From: Strongylocentrotus purpuratus
Taxonomy: Eukaryota; Echinodermata; Echinoidea; Camarodonta; Strongylocentrotidae
Direction of reading: 5' to 3'
Assembly (NCBI RefSeq): GCF_000002235.5
Contig: NW_022145552.1
Span: 1,247,501-1,311,500 of the forward strand
DNA: 64,000 nt
The notes under the pieces are model-generated. The model was not told the DNA's origin, did no database searches, and saw nothing but the letters and a program-made list of their open reading frames with translations. Every line of letters begins with the position of its first letter. Position 1 is the stretch's first letter. Shown piece after piece: positions 22,201 to 27,034 of the stretch. Both the position numbers and the translations under genes were made by a program.

Positions 22201-23316
22201 TTAAACGATGACGTTGTAATTTTGTTATCAGTTATAGCTCCATCCGTGTTGACAGATTTCTTGTTCGTTCTTTTTAATATTCAAGCATGTTTCATCCAAA
22301 TTCCTTACCTTATCGGTTACTTTAAACAAAAATTGAATCATATTCGATACGCAGTCATGATATGTATAACCTGAATTCTGACATGAGAGTTATTGGGCCG
22401 GTACTCATAATAGAGACGAACTTTCCTCAAGACTAGGTAACCTACCAGTTTTAGGGATCTTTCTCCAAAAGAATGTTCATGCATTAACTCATAAAAGTTA
22501 ATACTGTAACCTTCAACTTTCATATGGTTATTCCACACTCTAATCAGCTTATCTTCGTTCACGAGTCGCTGGAGACATCAGATTTGATAATCAGGAAACC
22601 GGAATAGGGTAGAATAAAACAAATTATAACATGATGAAGCGGGTCCTAATCCAATGATTGGTTGAGAGCGTACACATGACCGGGCATTTTTTTCTTGCCT
22701 AACACGTAATTTTGTTAATGACCGGTAATGCCTGTTATAAAACATTTTTACATAACACATCAAACAACATCTTATACAACAAATGATACACATTATTTTG
22801 ATCGGGCATTAGTAAATTTACCCACGCTCGGTACCTTCGAAACAGTCCAGACACCCGCGGCTATCGCCCCGGGCGTGTTAGACTGCTCCAAAGGTACCTC
22901 GCGTGGGTAATTCTTACTAATGCCCTCACTGATGTGTATTATTTGTATATTAATGACCAGAGTTTAAAGCTGTCTTTAAACTAAGTGGGTCATAATCACT
23001 ATCTACCTGTTTTTTCTTCTTCAATATTTCAGGAAAGAAGAAGCTGGCCGTGATTGTCCATGATTTTAGCGACTGCAAACCTAAGACTCTTGAAGTCAGG
23101 ATGGAATCGTTCAAGAGGTCACAACCTTTGACATTTGAGCTCGTTGACACCGTGATCGTATGCGGTAGCCTGGAGAAACCAGGCAAAATAGAAATGAGAG
23201 ATGAAGATATGACACGACTTACGACCTTCTTCGAACAAGCGAGATATGAACAGAGAGAGAACTATGCCGTCAAGCAATCATTTTATAAGAAAAGCTTCCT
23301 AGGAGGATTATGGTAA
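1105..23316 (+). CDS. Gene 1: Death domain protein with two unassigned alpha/beta domains (16 exons)
   Basis: Spliced model: 1105-1261, 9178-9303, 9725-9817, 10515-10622, 10915-11028, 11538-11666, 14449-14727, 15168-15296, 15730-15867, 16487-16624, 16999-17127, 18873-19439, 20063-20380, 20943-21137, 21670-22185, 23033-23316. It totals 3420 nt (1139 residues plus stop). Every intron starts with GT, ends with AG and is phase 1, and the frame stays open throughout, which is strong internal support. Order: acidic disordered head (residues 1-242), Death domain (about 245-335), linkers rich in S, P, K, E and T (336-610), alpha/beta domain A (about 610-790), basic linker (about 809-950), alpha/beta domain B (about 953-1130). 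There is no signal peptide or membrane segment, so a cytosolic location is inferred. Death domains mediate homotypic complexes in apoptosis and innate immunity; the role of the A/B domain is unknown. The acceptor of exon 11 is uncertain. Intron 1 carries an LTR retrotransposon. The true protein could use fewer linker exons. Confidence 0.75.
1417..1578 (+). repeat. 5' LTR of the Gypsy-type element
   Basis: 162 bp, very short for this class. It begins TGTTG, ends CAACA and contains GGGAATAAAGC, a polyadenylation-type AATAAA signal. I see no difference from the 3' LTR. Confidence 0.95.
1868..1970 (+). repeat. Short tandem repeat in the retrotransposon leader
   Basis: Four copies of a roughly 24-bp unit built around AGAGCCTAGAGGCTCG, itself a short palindrome (GAGCCTAGAGGCTC). 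Confidence 0.85.
2256..2822. repeat. CTAG-saturated leader segment
   Basis: About 25 CTAG tetranucleotides, mostly within TCTAGA or GTCTAGAC, in under 570 bp between the LTR and the gag-pol start. Small open frames here are incidental. Confidence 0.85.
2928..6122 (+). CDS. Gag-Pol polyprotein of the LTR retrotransposon (3' end frame-broken)
   Basis: A single 1064-codon frame. In order: Gag-like helical region (1-190), two zinc knuckles (about 197-232, CX2CX3HX4C then CX2CX4HX4C), aspartic protease with DTGASG (about residue 333), reverse transcriptase with LDAKAGYW and the catalytic ADDIAVFG, RNase H with DAS, ERE and TDH motifs, and the integrase HHCC zinc finger with its CPACQ half near the end. 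The frame stops inside the integrase core just after the first catalytic Asp region, at a run of seven T (6111-6117), and the rest continues in another frame. The start ATG follows the leader and sits in CCATGG. As it stands this copy cannot make intact integrase, unless the extra T is a sequencing error. Confidence 0.92.
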   Translation: MARYPEMKWDSRCGLAEEFTLFQQRMELCLLDNEITDTTKQATKIKIALGNEGLRRINASSLSAEDQKDPGKLWALIEGQLNVKVNFRIHRLELMRYKQMSGETIDEFVNRCRSKAKECEFTEGELSERLIELVISSTQLESFQKDLLDKEKGFSVDKLLEEGRKYEAIQVGKQCLQTLHTIGSGNIDAVSHDSRQKCRNCGLSHLPKKCPAFGDLCNACGVKGHWAKMCRKTKDPVKSKIPPRCPPSQDRWSSQQRQPRNRQYRSTSFHSRNQRKVDEIGPDDTNQPDSEERDFHMIHISLNSIDSEQTEAYASINIICPDLRGHHRLNAKVDTGASGNVLPLRTLKDMYRARWKDVIRPTTTRLSAYGETPLRCLGTLMMSMMYEGSPWVVDQTWYVADVKGPVIVGLPTSRKLGIVTIHTVEQQMGLDSPNDLPPIRSAKDLQAAYPDQFDQIGNFSGKATLHLKKDATPSIDAPRKCSVHLRDKLKKELDQMERNGIIRKVTHHTDWCSSLTTALKKDGSLRVCLDPKRLNQNLKRCPHKIPTLEELNPAFSQAKYFSKLDAKAGYWSVHLDEESQELTTFRSPFGRYCFRRLPFGLSVSQDVFQQRMDTILAQAPGCEGIADDIAVFGKTEQEHDDNLWRLMGVAQKEGLVFNSTKCVIKARSINFFGSLYTDKGIQPDPSKLEDVREMPTPQNKDDLQRVLGMMTYLSPYISNYAEKSAILRDLLKKDVPFTWQEDHEECFQRLKSDISEGKCLRYYNPSVPTVLEVDASLKGLGACLLQNERPVAFASKSLSDAQSNYSNIERETLALVFGITRFHSYLFGNRFTVYTDHKPLETICRKPLGSAPPRLQRLLVKIQGYDCDILYKPGSQMTLPDTLSRLPNPRKRGDVIVELRVDEVMELDENHDTDLASFTPMKQTQLQRETASDPNLKQLSRIIHDGWPDVIKQVPSSSRIHWSYREELGVANGIIFKGRQVLIPSTLQSDILEQLHTSHMGIERTRRLARDTVYWPGINKDIENLVKTCPACQENQDRQQREPLQPHEVPMTPWTKVATDLFFS
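6123..6981 (+). pseudogene. Integrase C-terminal part, displaced by a one-base frameshift
   Basis: Continues the integrase core in the frame one base away: ITDYHSKFPV near 6145, SDNGPQF near 6267, and the glutamate-bearing helix SNGLAERMVRT near 6358. A basic C-terminal domain with an LKVGQKVRTLHP-type segment follows, then a stop at 6979-6981. It is one gene with the preceding frame, broken by a single-base indel in a T run. Confidence 0.88.
6982..7744 (+). other. 3' noncoding part of the LTR element with polypurine tract
   Basis: No coding frame. It ends in the purine run GAAAGAAGGGGGA (7732-7744) directly before the 3' LTR, the expected plus-strand primer site. Confidence 0.8.
7745..7906 (+). 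repeat. 3' LTR of the Gypsy-type element
   Basis: Same 162 bp as the 5' LTR, followed by the target duplication ATGTT at 7907-7911. Confidence 0.95.
7980..8290 (+). mobile_element. SINE-like element
   Basis: Contains GGGTACCCGGTAGGATG, GGTAATAATATATCTGTAAAGC and GCGCTATATAAA, then an (ATT)n tail at 8262-8280. The layout matches, from memory, SINEs frequent in sea urchin genomes. Absent at the matching place in gene 2 intron 1. Confidence 0.65.
8295..9177. other. Gene 1 intron 1, 3' part
   Basis: AT-rich intron with no coding signal. It is homologous to intron 1 of gene 2 (about 38200-38600) and gene 3 (about 62150-62640), which marks how far the duplicated backbone runs before those genes diverge. 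Confidence 0.6.
9178..9303 (+). CDS. Gene 1 exon 2, linker
   Basis: 126 nt, phase 1 to phase 1, between a pyrimidine-rich acceptor (CCCTTTTCTAG) and a GTGAAA donor. Encodes about 42 residues, VLPRRETTSEQPYETLPPGN onward. Low-complexity and predicted disordered. No counterpart in genes 2 or 3. Confidence 0.7.
9725..9817 (+). CDS. Gene 1 exon 3, linker
   Basis: 93 nt, phase 1 to phase 1, after a TTCTGAACAG acceptor and before GTAGGT. Encodes EVKGPIDEALGKTGQTKASN and a short acidic tail. Confidence 0.65.
10515..10622 (+). CDS. Gene 1 exon 4, linker
   Basis: 108 nt, phase 1 to phase 1, after a strong T-run acceptor (AATCTGCAG) and before GTATGA. Encodes ADPGTDQGETSRTEQYEDG and more Pro/Ser-rich sequence. 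The ADPG motif recurs in exon 10. Confidence 0.65.
10915..11028 (+). CDS. Gene 1 exon 5, linker
   Basis: 114 nt, phase 1 to phase 1, acceptor TTGTCTTCAG, donor GTAAGT. Encodes AIKEPSKKTPDAPTAQSIKR then a Ser/Asn/Gly-rich tail. Confidence 0.68.
11538..11666 (+). CDS. Gene 1 exon 6, linker (first of two near-identical copies)
   Basis: 129 nt, phase 1 to phase 1, acceptor TTTACCCATTAG, donor GTAATT. Encodes GAEGQREAVQTSDGHNVTSP, then a Thr/Ser/Pro-rich end. An almost identical exon with the same flanking intron sequence occurs at 15168-15296, so a local duplication covers about 11480-11850 and 15120-15480. Confidence 0.72.
11871..12632 (+). repeat. 113-bp tandem satellite with alternating unit types
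   Basis: Seven units start at 11871, 11984, 12097, 12210, 12323, 12436 and 12549, exactly 113 bp apart; the last is partial. Each has AAGGTATAAAAATATG, CCTGAGCTTC, a GGGGGCTC...GGACC block and CCAGTGTCACAAAT. Units 1 and 3 match closely, as do 2 and 4, giving a 226-bp dimer. It lies in intron 6 of gene 1. Confidence 0.95.
12640..12825. mobile_element. Homopolymer-rich transposon remnant
   Basis: Long C runs (around 12686 and 12780) next to A and T runs, ending CTGGATCCGCGCCTG. This resembles the ends of the G-run hAT-like elements further on. The other end was not found and the satellite before it may belong to the same element. Confidence 0.4.
12826..13950. other. Gene 1 intron 6, middle part
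   Basis: No exon with matching splice sites or clear repeat could be found. Short T/A and C runs only. Confidence 0.5.
13960..14145 (-). mobile_element. tRNA-derived SINE, reverse orientation, with GT microsatellite at its tail
   Basis: Read on the minus strand it opens GCGTTGTGGCGTGCGCC, has a B-box-like GGTTCGAAACTG, then GTCTTTCGGATGGTGACG and GGTCGGTCCCCAGACG. A (GT)n run follows at 13960-13974. Consistent with echinoid SINEs from memory. Confidence 0.6.
14449..14727 (+). CDS. Gene 1 exon 7: Death domain
   Basis: 279 nt, phase 1 to phase 1, encoding 93 residues. The pattern fits a six-helix Death domain: KLEKLAKALPGEEYRNACSL, then LGQNLGFSLTKLNGY, ILRMLRDWKEKTRDEKQL, and LLEALNKANLKHLAGDLR. 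The tryptophan in RDWKEKT and the final LKHLAGDL are typical positions. Such domains pair with other Death domains to build signalling platforms. The exon lies between two near-identical copies of a linker exon (11538 and 15168). Gene 2 has no equivalent, and gene 3 has none in the visible part. A CARD or DED is less likely given the tryptophan-containing helix 5 and the LLxAL...LxxLAxxL end. Confidence 0.82.
15168..15296 (+). CDS. Gene 1 exon 8, linker (second copy of exon 6)
   Basis: 129 nt with the same splice sites as exon 6. It differs at only a few bases (for example GAGGTGCAA for GAGGGGCAA, and GATAGT for CATAAC). Confidence 0.7.
15730..15867 (+). CDS. Gene 1 exon 9, 46-residue linker module
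   Basis: 138 nt, phase 1 to phase 1. Encodes VVPGAGPNPNKEDAPRESSG, KTDKEESNEPQIAGSSSKPK and DTKPETG. First of three consecutive modules in gene 1; closest to the gene 3 module at 62979. Ends GACAG followed by the donor GTGCGATGC shared by the whole module family. Confidence 0.72.
16487..16624 (+). CDS. Gene 1 exon 10, 46-residue linker module
   Basis: 138 nt, phase 1 to phase 1, acceptor TTTTTCCCTCAG. Encodes VEQEADPGPDTKGTLLERSV and KTYKEEKGEPQTTDSSSKPK with a PKPKTG end. The introns on both sides are homologous to those around exons 9 and 11. Confidence 0.72.
16999..17127 (+). CDS. Gene 1 exon 11, linker module with a damaged ancestral acceptor
   Basis: By alignment with exon 10 the exon should start at 16990, but the expected CAG reads CAA (16987-16989), so that acceptor is lost. 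The next AG that keeps phase 1 is at 16997-16998, giving a 129-nt exon that drops three residues and reads EARPNRDTECASLEGSKKTD onward. The AG at 16993-16994 would run into a stop. The exon may be skipped; either choice keeps the gene in frame. Confidence 0.5.
17198..18177. mobile_element. Foldback element in intron 11 of gene 1
   Basis: A 966-bp palindromic insertion (17205-18170) with ends CGCGTAAATTTTTTTCCCCA and TGGGGAAAAAATTACGCG, flanked by 7-bp repeats TCCCGTA (17198-17204, 18171-18177). Both arms carry matching blocks for several hundred bases, such as the GCATACAGCCAATCAGA region near 17260 and its complement near 18110. Related introns (16690 and 62672) have an uninterrupted CCCGTACGTTGCCAA at this point. 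No transposase is seen. Confidence 0.88.
18178..18872. other. Gene 1 intron before the domain A exon
   Basis: 18178-18450 matches the module-family intron and 18480-18600 matches 11310-11410, so parts of this intron were copied from others. No further exon is supported. A run of C lies at 18446-18459. Confidence 0.55.
18873..19439 (+). CDS. Gene 1 exon 12: charged linker plus first half of alpha/beta domain A
   Basis: 567 nt, phase 1 to phase 1. About the first 96 residues are a Lys/Glu-rich linker that may form a charged helix. The domain follows: a hydrophobic strand ISVCTSAY, helix NVKGLVSFLKDL, strand EVKVHALPYND, and strand VDVMLLCHSINNR with helix ITDVMDALYDEYLPYC. The exon ends at the Gly codon of ARVVG. 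This alternation fits a Rossmann/flavodoxin/TIR-type three-layer fold, but I cannot assign it. The same domain recurs at 21670 and in gene 2. Confidence 0.78.
20063..20380 (+). CDS. Gene 1 exon 13: second half of alpha/beta domain A
   Basis: 318 nt, phase 1 to phase 1. Strand MGVIVHDFED, then SRMSSFKYKQPKAFE and strand SLQIICGH, followed by a charged helical tail with REKLPVFLKNAS. The donor is GTAAGTAA: if the intron is kept, the frame ends two codons later at TAA (20386-20388), so a short form ending with domain A is possible. The next exon continues in frame if spliced. Confidence 0.75.
20943..21137 (+). CDS. Gene 1 exon 14, basic linker between domains A and B
   Basis: 195 nt, phase 1 to phase 1, after a CT-repeat acceptor (CTCTCTTTATGAAG) and before GTACGT. 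Encodes SIRSFGESMTSLRWSQDSTS and a Lys/Arg-rich end (TKRSTNKRKPSSEQAKRP), which resembles a basic nuclear-localisation-type patch. The gene 2 counterpart is 42668-42865. Confidence 0.7.
21670..22185 (+). CDS. Gene 1 exon 15: linker plus first half of alpha/beta domain B
   Basis: 516 nt, phase 1 to phase 1, acceptor CTGTTTTGTAG, donor GTAAGT. About 79 Ser/Gly/Thr-rich residues, then RRISISVCSSAYEHNVKG, LPYNDIDSFKF, VDVMVLCHSVQNRGFSITNV and LNALYEKHLQYC, ending at the Gly of DVIG. Closely parallel to exon 12 with the same intron position, so A and B arose by internal duplication. Confidence 0.78.
22186..23032. other. Gene 1 intron 15
   Basis: The matching intron in gene 2 (44106-44634) is about 320 bp shorter. 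The extra sequence (about 22575-22960) is a likely insertion that includes a strong hairpin at 22804-22925. Confidence 0.6.
22804..22925. mobile_element. Hairpin MITE in intron 15
   Basis: A 122-bp inverted repeat opening GGGCATTAGTAAATTTACCC and closing with its near complement. GGTACCTT/AAGGTACC pairs farther in, then a GC-rich core (ACACCCGCGGC...CCGGGCGTGTT). Absent from the gene 2 intron. Confidence 0.75.
23033..23316 (+). CDS. Gene 1 exon 16 (last): second half of alpha/beta domain B
   Basis: 284 nt with stop TAA at 23314-23316. Strand LAVIVHDFSD, RMESFKRSQPLTFE, strand DTVIVCGSLEKPG, then a charged helix with MTRLTTFFEQARYE. The end is KSFLGGLW. The gene 2 counterpart (44635-44915) ends KSFLGIFK. 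No polyadenylation signal close behind could be identified. Confidence 0.78.
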
Positions 23317-23582
23317 TAACCAGCATAACCCACAAATCAAAAGACGGAAGGAGAGGAATTATAAGAATGAAGAAATAGCTCAACTCACAACAAATTATGT
23401 CTTTAGATTACTGAACGAAAAGCGATTCGGGTTATCTTCAAATATGCCTACAAGTTTACATGTGAGCGAAACATGTTGGTCCAGTGGTCTGGTCTCTGGT
23501 CTACCTACAAGAGGTCCCATATACGAAAAATACATGTCCAGATGGTAAAAGGTCATTACCGGCGTGGATGCGGAAATAGATA

Positions 23583-23636
23583 ATATCTCTCGCATGTTAT
23601 ATACCCTCCCCCCCCCCCCCCCCACACACACACACA
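23583..23636. repeat. C run plus CA microsatellite
   Basis: About 19 C followed by (CA)n, in the region after the gene 1 stop. Confidence 0.85.
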
Positions 23637-23719
23637 TGAACATACCATTAATTTTTACCCACTCACCACTCACAAAATTTCGATATTCCTCATCGTCATG
23701 CTCTGTTTGATTGACATCG

Positions 23720-23850
23720 TATATTATGTCAAAGGTCATTGTACAAACATGAAATGTCACTGTGCGTACGTCACACGTCGTTGTACATACATCAAGGACA
23801 TTGTACATACGTCAAAAGTCATTGCGTGTGCATACATCAAAGGTCATTAC
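23720..23850. repeat. Degenerate short tandem repeat after gene 1
   Basis: Repeats of roughly 24 bp around CATTGTACATACATCAAAGG. An AAAGGTCATTACCG block occurs at both 23551 and 23840, flanking the stretch. Confidence 0.6.
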
Positions 23851-23874
23851 CGACGCGGACGCAGAAATGGATAT

Positions 23875-24018
23875 GGACTTTTAGATTTACACGACGAGAA
23901 CGTGGACCGCCACGTGTGGCATCCTTTTAAGGCACTGCCAGTGCCGAGCACGGCCCAGTGCCTTAACACAATGTCACACGCGGCAGTCCACGCTCTCGTC
24001 GTGTAAATCTAAAAGTCC
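23875..24018. mobile_element. Hairpin MITE downstream of gene 1
   Basis: 144-bp inverted repeat beginning GGACTTTTAGATTTACACGA and ending with its complement, with GGCACTG/CAGTGCC in the inner stem. The gene 2 unit reads straight through the equivalent place (near 45063) without it. Confidence 0.8.
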
Positions 24019-24213
24019 CTAATATCCGGCATCTGATACACATGATTACTGCACCCCTTACACCACACACTATTTTACGTGATGTCTTATACTGTATAAC
24101 TTTACATTTAATTGTACATATTTCCAGTTGCATCATACATGTATAAAATATACAATCAAATGTCTTTAGCAGGATTTGTTTTCAGTTTTAAAGCAATTTC
24201 TTTTTATTTGCTT

Positions 24214-24317
24214 CTCGCTGTCAGGCGCGTACGCAGGATTTTTTCAAGGGGGGGGGGGGGGGGGGGGGGGGTAAATGGGCCGAAAATTTCGCAACGACTC
24301 AGCCAGCCGCTAAATAA

Positions 24318-24348
<31 letters not shown>

Positions 24349-24702
24349 AGAGGTCACTTTTTTTTTGGGGGGGGGGTCCCAAAAAATCGCAACGACTCAG
24401 CCGACCGCTGAATAAGCGGGGGGGGGGGGGGGGGGGGGTATTAAGAGGACACTTTTTTTTTTTTTTTTGGTCTCGAAATTTGAAAATTTGACATTTTTTC
24501 TCCGTTAGGGGGGGGGGGGGGTAAGGTCAGCTTTTTTTAGGTCAACCATGGATTTTTTTTTTTTTTTTAATTTTTTTTTTTTTAATAAAAAAAAAAAAAA
24601 AAAATCCAAAAAGGGGCGGGGAGTTTAGAGAAATTTAGGGGGGGGGGGGTTTACACACAAAAAATTACCCCCCCCTCTGTGTACGCGCCTCAGGCTCGCT
24701 GT
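24214..24702 (+). mobile_element. G-run hAT-like nonautonomous element, copy 1
   Basis: Starts CAGGCGCGTACGCAGGATTT at 24222 and ends GTGTACGCGCC at the right, flanked by 8-bp repeats CTCGCTGT (24214-24221, 24695-24702). Inside are G runs of 9 to over 25, the motifs CAACGACTCAGCC and GAAATTTGAAAATTTGACAT, and A and T runs. Gene 2 has an empty site (TTCTCGTGTAATG near 45396). An 8-bp duplication is typical of hAT elements. No transposase. Confidence 0.82.
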
Positions 24703-25750
24703 AATGTAGACTGTAAAACTCAACACAATCGTGTACCTCTTTAATCGATTAATGATAATTTCGTGAAAACTAACGCTTGTGACTGCTGCATTGCTGAGAG
24801 TAAATGTAAATACAAAATGATTGGTTTTTAATTCCTATATCATTTCACTGCTTATCATGTACTAGGAACTGCTTTGCATGAAATGCGCATCTTGACTTCT
24901 CATCAGAGTATGGGAACGTAACAATTAAAACTGTACCGTTTGCATTAAGCAAGAAAATACTAGTGATGTAAAACTTCACGACATACTTATAACTACTTTA
25001 GAATAATAGTAGAGCTTAGATTCGCCCATTGGAACCTAAGCATTTAGTCAGCTCAATGTGCCAAAATATTAATGTAATGCTTTGCCTTGAAACAACCGTT
25101 TTTTAAAGCGTTTTTGTATACTGTATGATCAATAAAATAATGTAATCGATTTTCCATATCCTGTTGATAAATAAATTGTGAAACATACTTTTCGCTCTGA
25201 TGGAATACATTTTGGGAAACAGGATTTAGCACTAACGCTGTTGTGCCCTTAAATATTTGCATTGTTTCTTGAATTTGACAGAGTTATTTGTAGATATAAT
25301 GGCGTATGAAATACAGTGGTATTTCACTGTGATTTATAGAAATGTGTGTAGTTTTAAGACGGCATTGTACATATTCATTAAATTCAGAAATAGTAGACAG
25401 ATTGTAAATTCATCCTTTCGAGTGAACTTATCTAAATTCCTTCCTTTTTAATTGTTGATTCCCATGGTAATGACTAGGTCTGTACACACGTACATCATAA
25501 TGTATATATAAAAAAGTAAAACAAAATACCTTTTTTTTCTTCGGGGGGGGGGGGGCATATCAATTATGTCAATAATTGGTCCATCAAATTATTGTACAGG
25601 TTTCCTGTTATTGTTTCAAATGTGAAAAATTAGACATATATCTCATTATTATTGTTGTTTGATGAATAGTCATGTATATCACAAGAGTGGTGTTTAAAAT
25701 AAAAAGGGGGGAAACAAATTATGGCTACTCAACTGCTTTAAGTCTCATTA
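24703..25750. other. Intergenic backbone after gene 1
   Basis: No gene supported. Homologous to about 45400-46520 after gene 2. A run of 13 G at 25543-25555 is absent from the gene 2 copy. Confidence 0.55.
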
Positions 25751-26090
25751 TGAGGAGGCGAGTCGTTAAAGCATCCGTCTGTCGAACCAAAGATCCCGGG
25801 TTCGACTTCCACCCAGGCGGATGACTGAAGCCTACGTTGTGTGTTAACGTACCCCTTCCCTTGTTCATAGACGCAGGTTATGTCAAGTGGAAAACTCTCC
25901 GTCCCTCGGATAGGACGTTAAATGGAGGCCCCGTGTAGAGAAGAGTCACTACCTTTGCACGTTAAGAACCCACTGCACTATTCGTATAAGAGTAGGGGGA
26001 AACCCCGGTGTAGTGGTCCCCCTGCACACACCCCCAGTACAAGTTAGCGACAGGCGGAATACCGCCCTGCTGACTCCAAATTCAGAAGAT
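25751..26090 (+). mobile_element. tRNA-derived SINE
   Basis: A tRNA-like head (GGCGAGTCGTTAAAGCATCC then GATCCCGGGTTCGACTTCC, the second being a B-box), followed by GGATAGGACGTTAAATGGAG, GTTAAGAACCCACTGCACTA and CCGGTGTAGTGGTCC. Missing from the matching place after gene 2 (near 46530). It is a pol III-type retroposon, not a working tRNA gene. Confidence 0.75.
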
Positions 26091-26502
26091 TCAGAAGATA
26101 TGTTTTTGTAATATGCATATATCAATGCGATATCAATACAATACAGAATACATATATTCAGGATTGTTTTTTCTTTTCTTTTGGTTTTGTTGCTATGATA
26201 TTGTTTATAGAATGTTAAATTGCCTTTATTTTTCTTATAGGACATGTATATACCTGAAGTCGGTATGCCGCTATTGTAGTTGGTGTATCTTCTGTCATTG
26301 CCGCATAATATTAATAGCAAGACGGCGATATGTTCTCTGAACGCTTATACGAGGGAAAAAAAAGTACAATTAAATGTTGCCACTATATTATCTCATAGAC
26401 TGTTATTTTTCTTTTATTTGGCTTGTATGTATTGCTTAAATTCAGTATACCGTTGTGATAAGGGATCAATATGTTTTTGTCTATTCCGCCTCATAGTAAG
26501 AC

Positions 26503-26521
26503 GGGGGGGGGGGGGGGGGGG
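26503..26521. repeat. G homopolymer
   Basis: 19 G, where the paralogous position after gene 2 (near 46738) has only five. Confidence 0.85.
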
Positions 26522-26662
26522 TTTATGTTCTCGGTAAATTGGAATCTCAATGCTCATACAAGGAAAAAGAGTACATGTATCATGAATGGCAAAGCGATGT
26601 GTTCTGTACAACTATTTCTATCGGCACTTAAGTAAATGTGAAAATAGCCGAGTTTTACTCTG

Positions 26663-27034
26663 TTAAAGGTAAAGACCAGTTATGGTCATGCGATTGCATT
26701 GTGAAAGAAACGTTGTGGAATCGATCAGAAAAGGTTGATCATCTAGCATCTAGCATCTGCAAGGTTCTGGAATCATCAAAATGATAAGAAATTTGGCCCA
26801 TTCTTCGTAAAGTTACAAGCACTATACACAGAAAGATGTATATGGGACTACCCTATATCTCTCACAGACCATGAGAGAAACAAATTACCAAATATATGAA
26901 TTAGTAGGCGGTTTCCGGCAAATTTTTTATCATCATGTATAGTCAAAACATATTCTTTCACATTTTCGGTAATGAGAGCTTCCATTTCATTTTTTTTAAA
27001 TTGGGGCGTTTCCAATACTGGTCTTTACCTTTAA
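26663..27034. mobile_element. TTAA-flanked MITE
   Basis: TIR AGGTAAAGACCAGT at 26667 and its complement ending at 27030, flanked on both sides by TTAA (26663-26666, 27031-27034). The gene 2 unit is uninterrupted here (near 48030). TTAA duplications are characteristic of Kolobok and piggyBac; which one is unresolved. Confidence 0.82.

Noticed and set aside
23698..24006. 102-codon frame after gene 1
   Set aside because: It spans a short tandem repeat and a hairpin MITE; the gene 2 unit has no equivalent.
24112..24411. Gly-rich frames in G-run elements (also around 28235-28655, 29780-30092 and 51775)
   Set aside because: Translations of homopolymers inside transposons.
25751..25815. A possible tRNA gene
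   Set aside because: A-box/B-box-like segments are present, but the rest is a SINE body and the cloverleaf is not complete.
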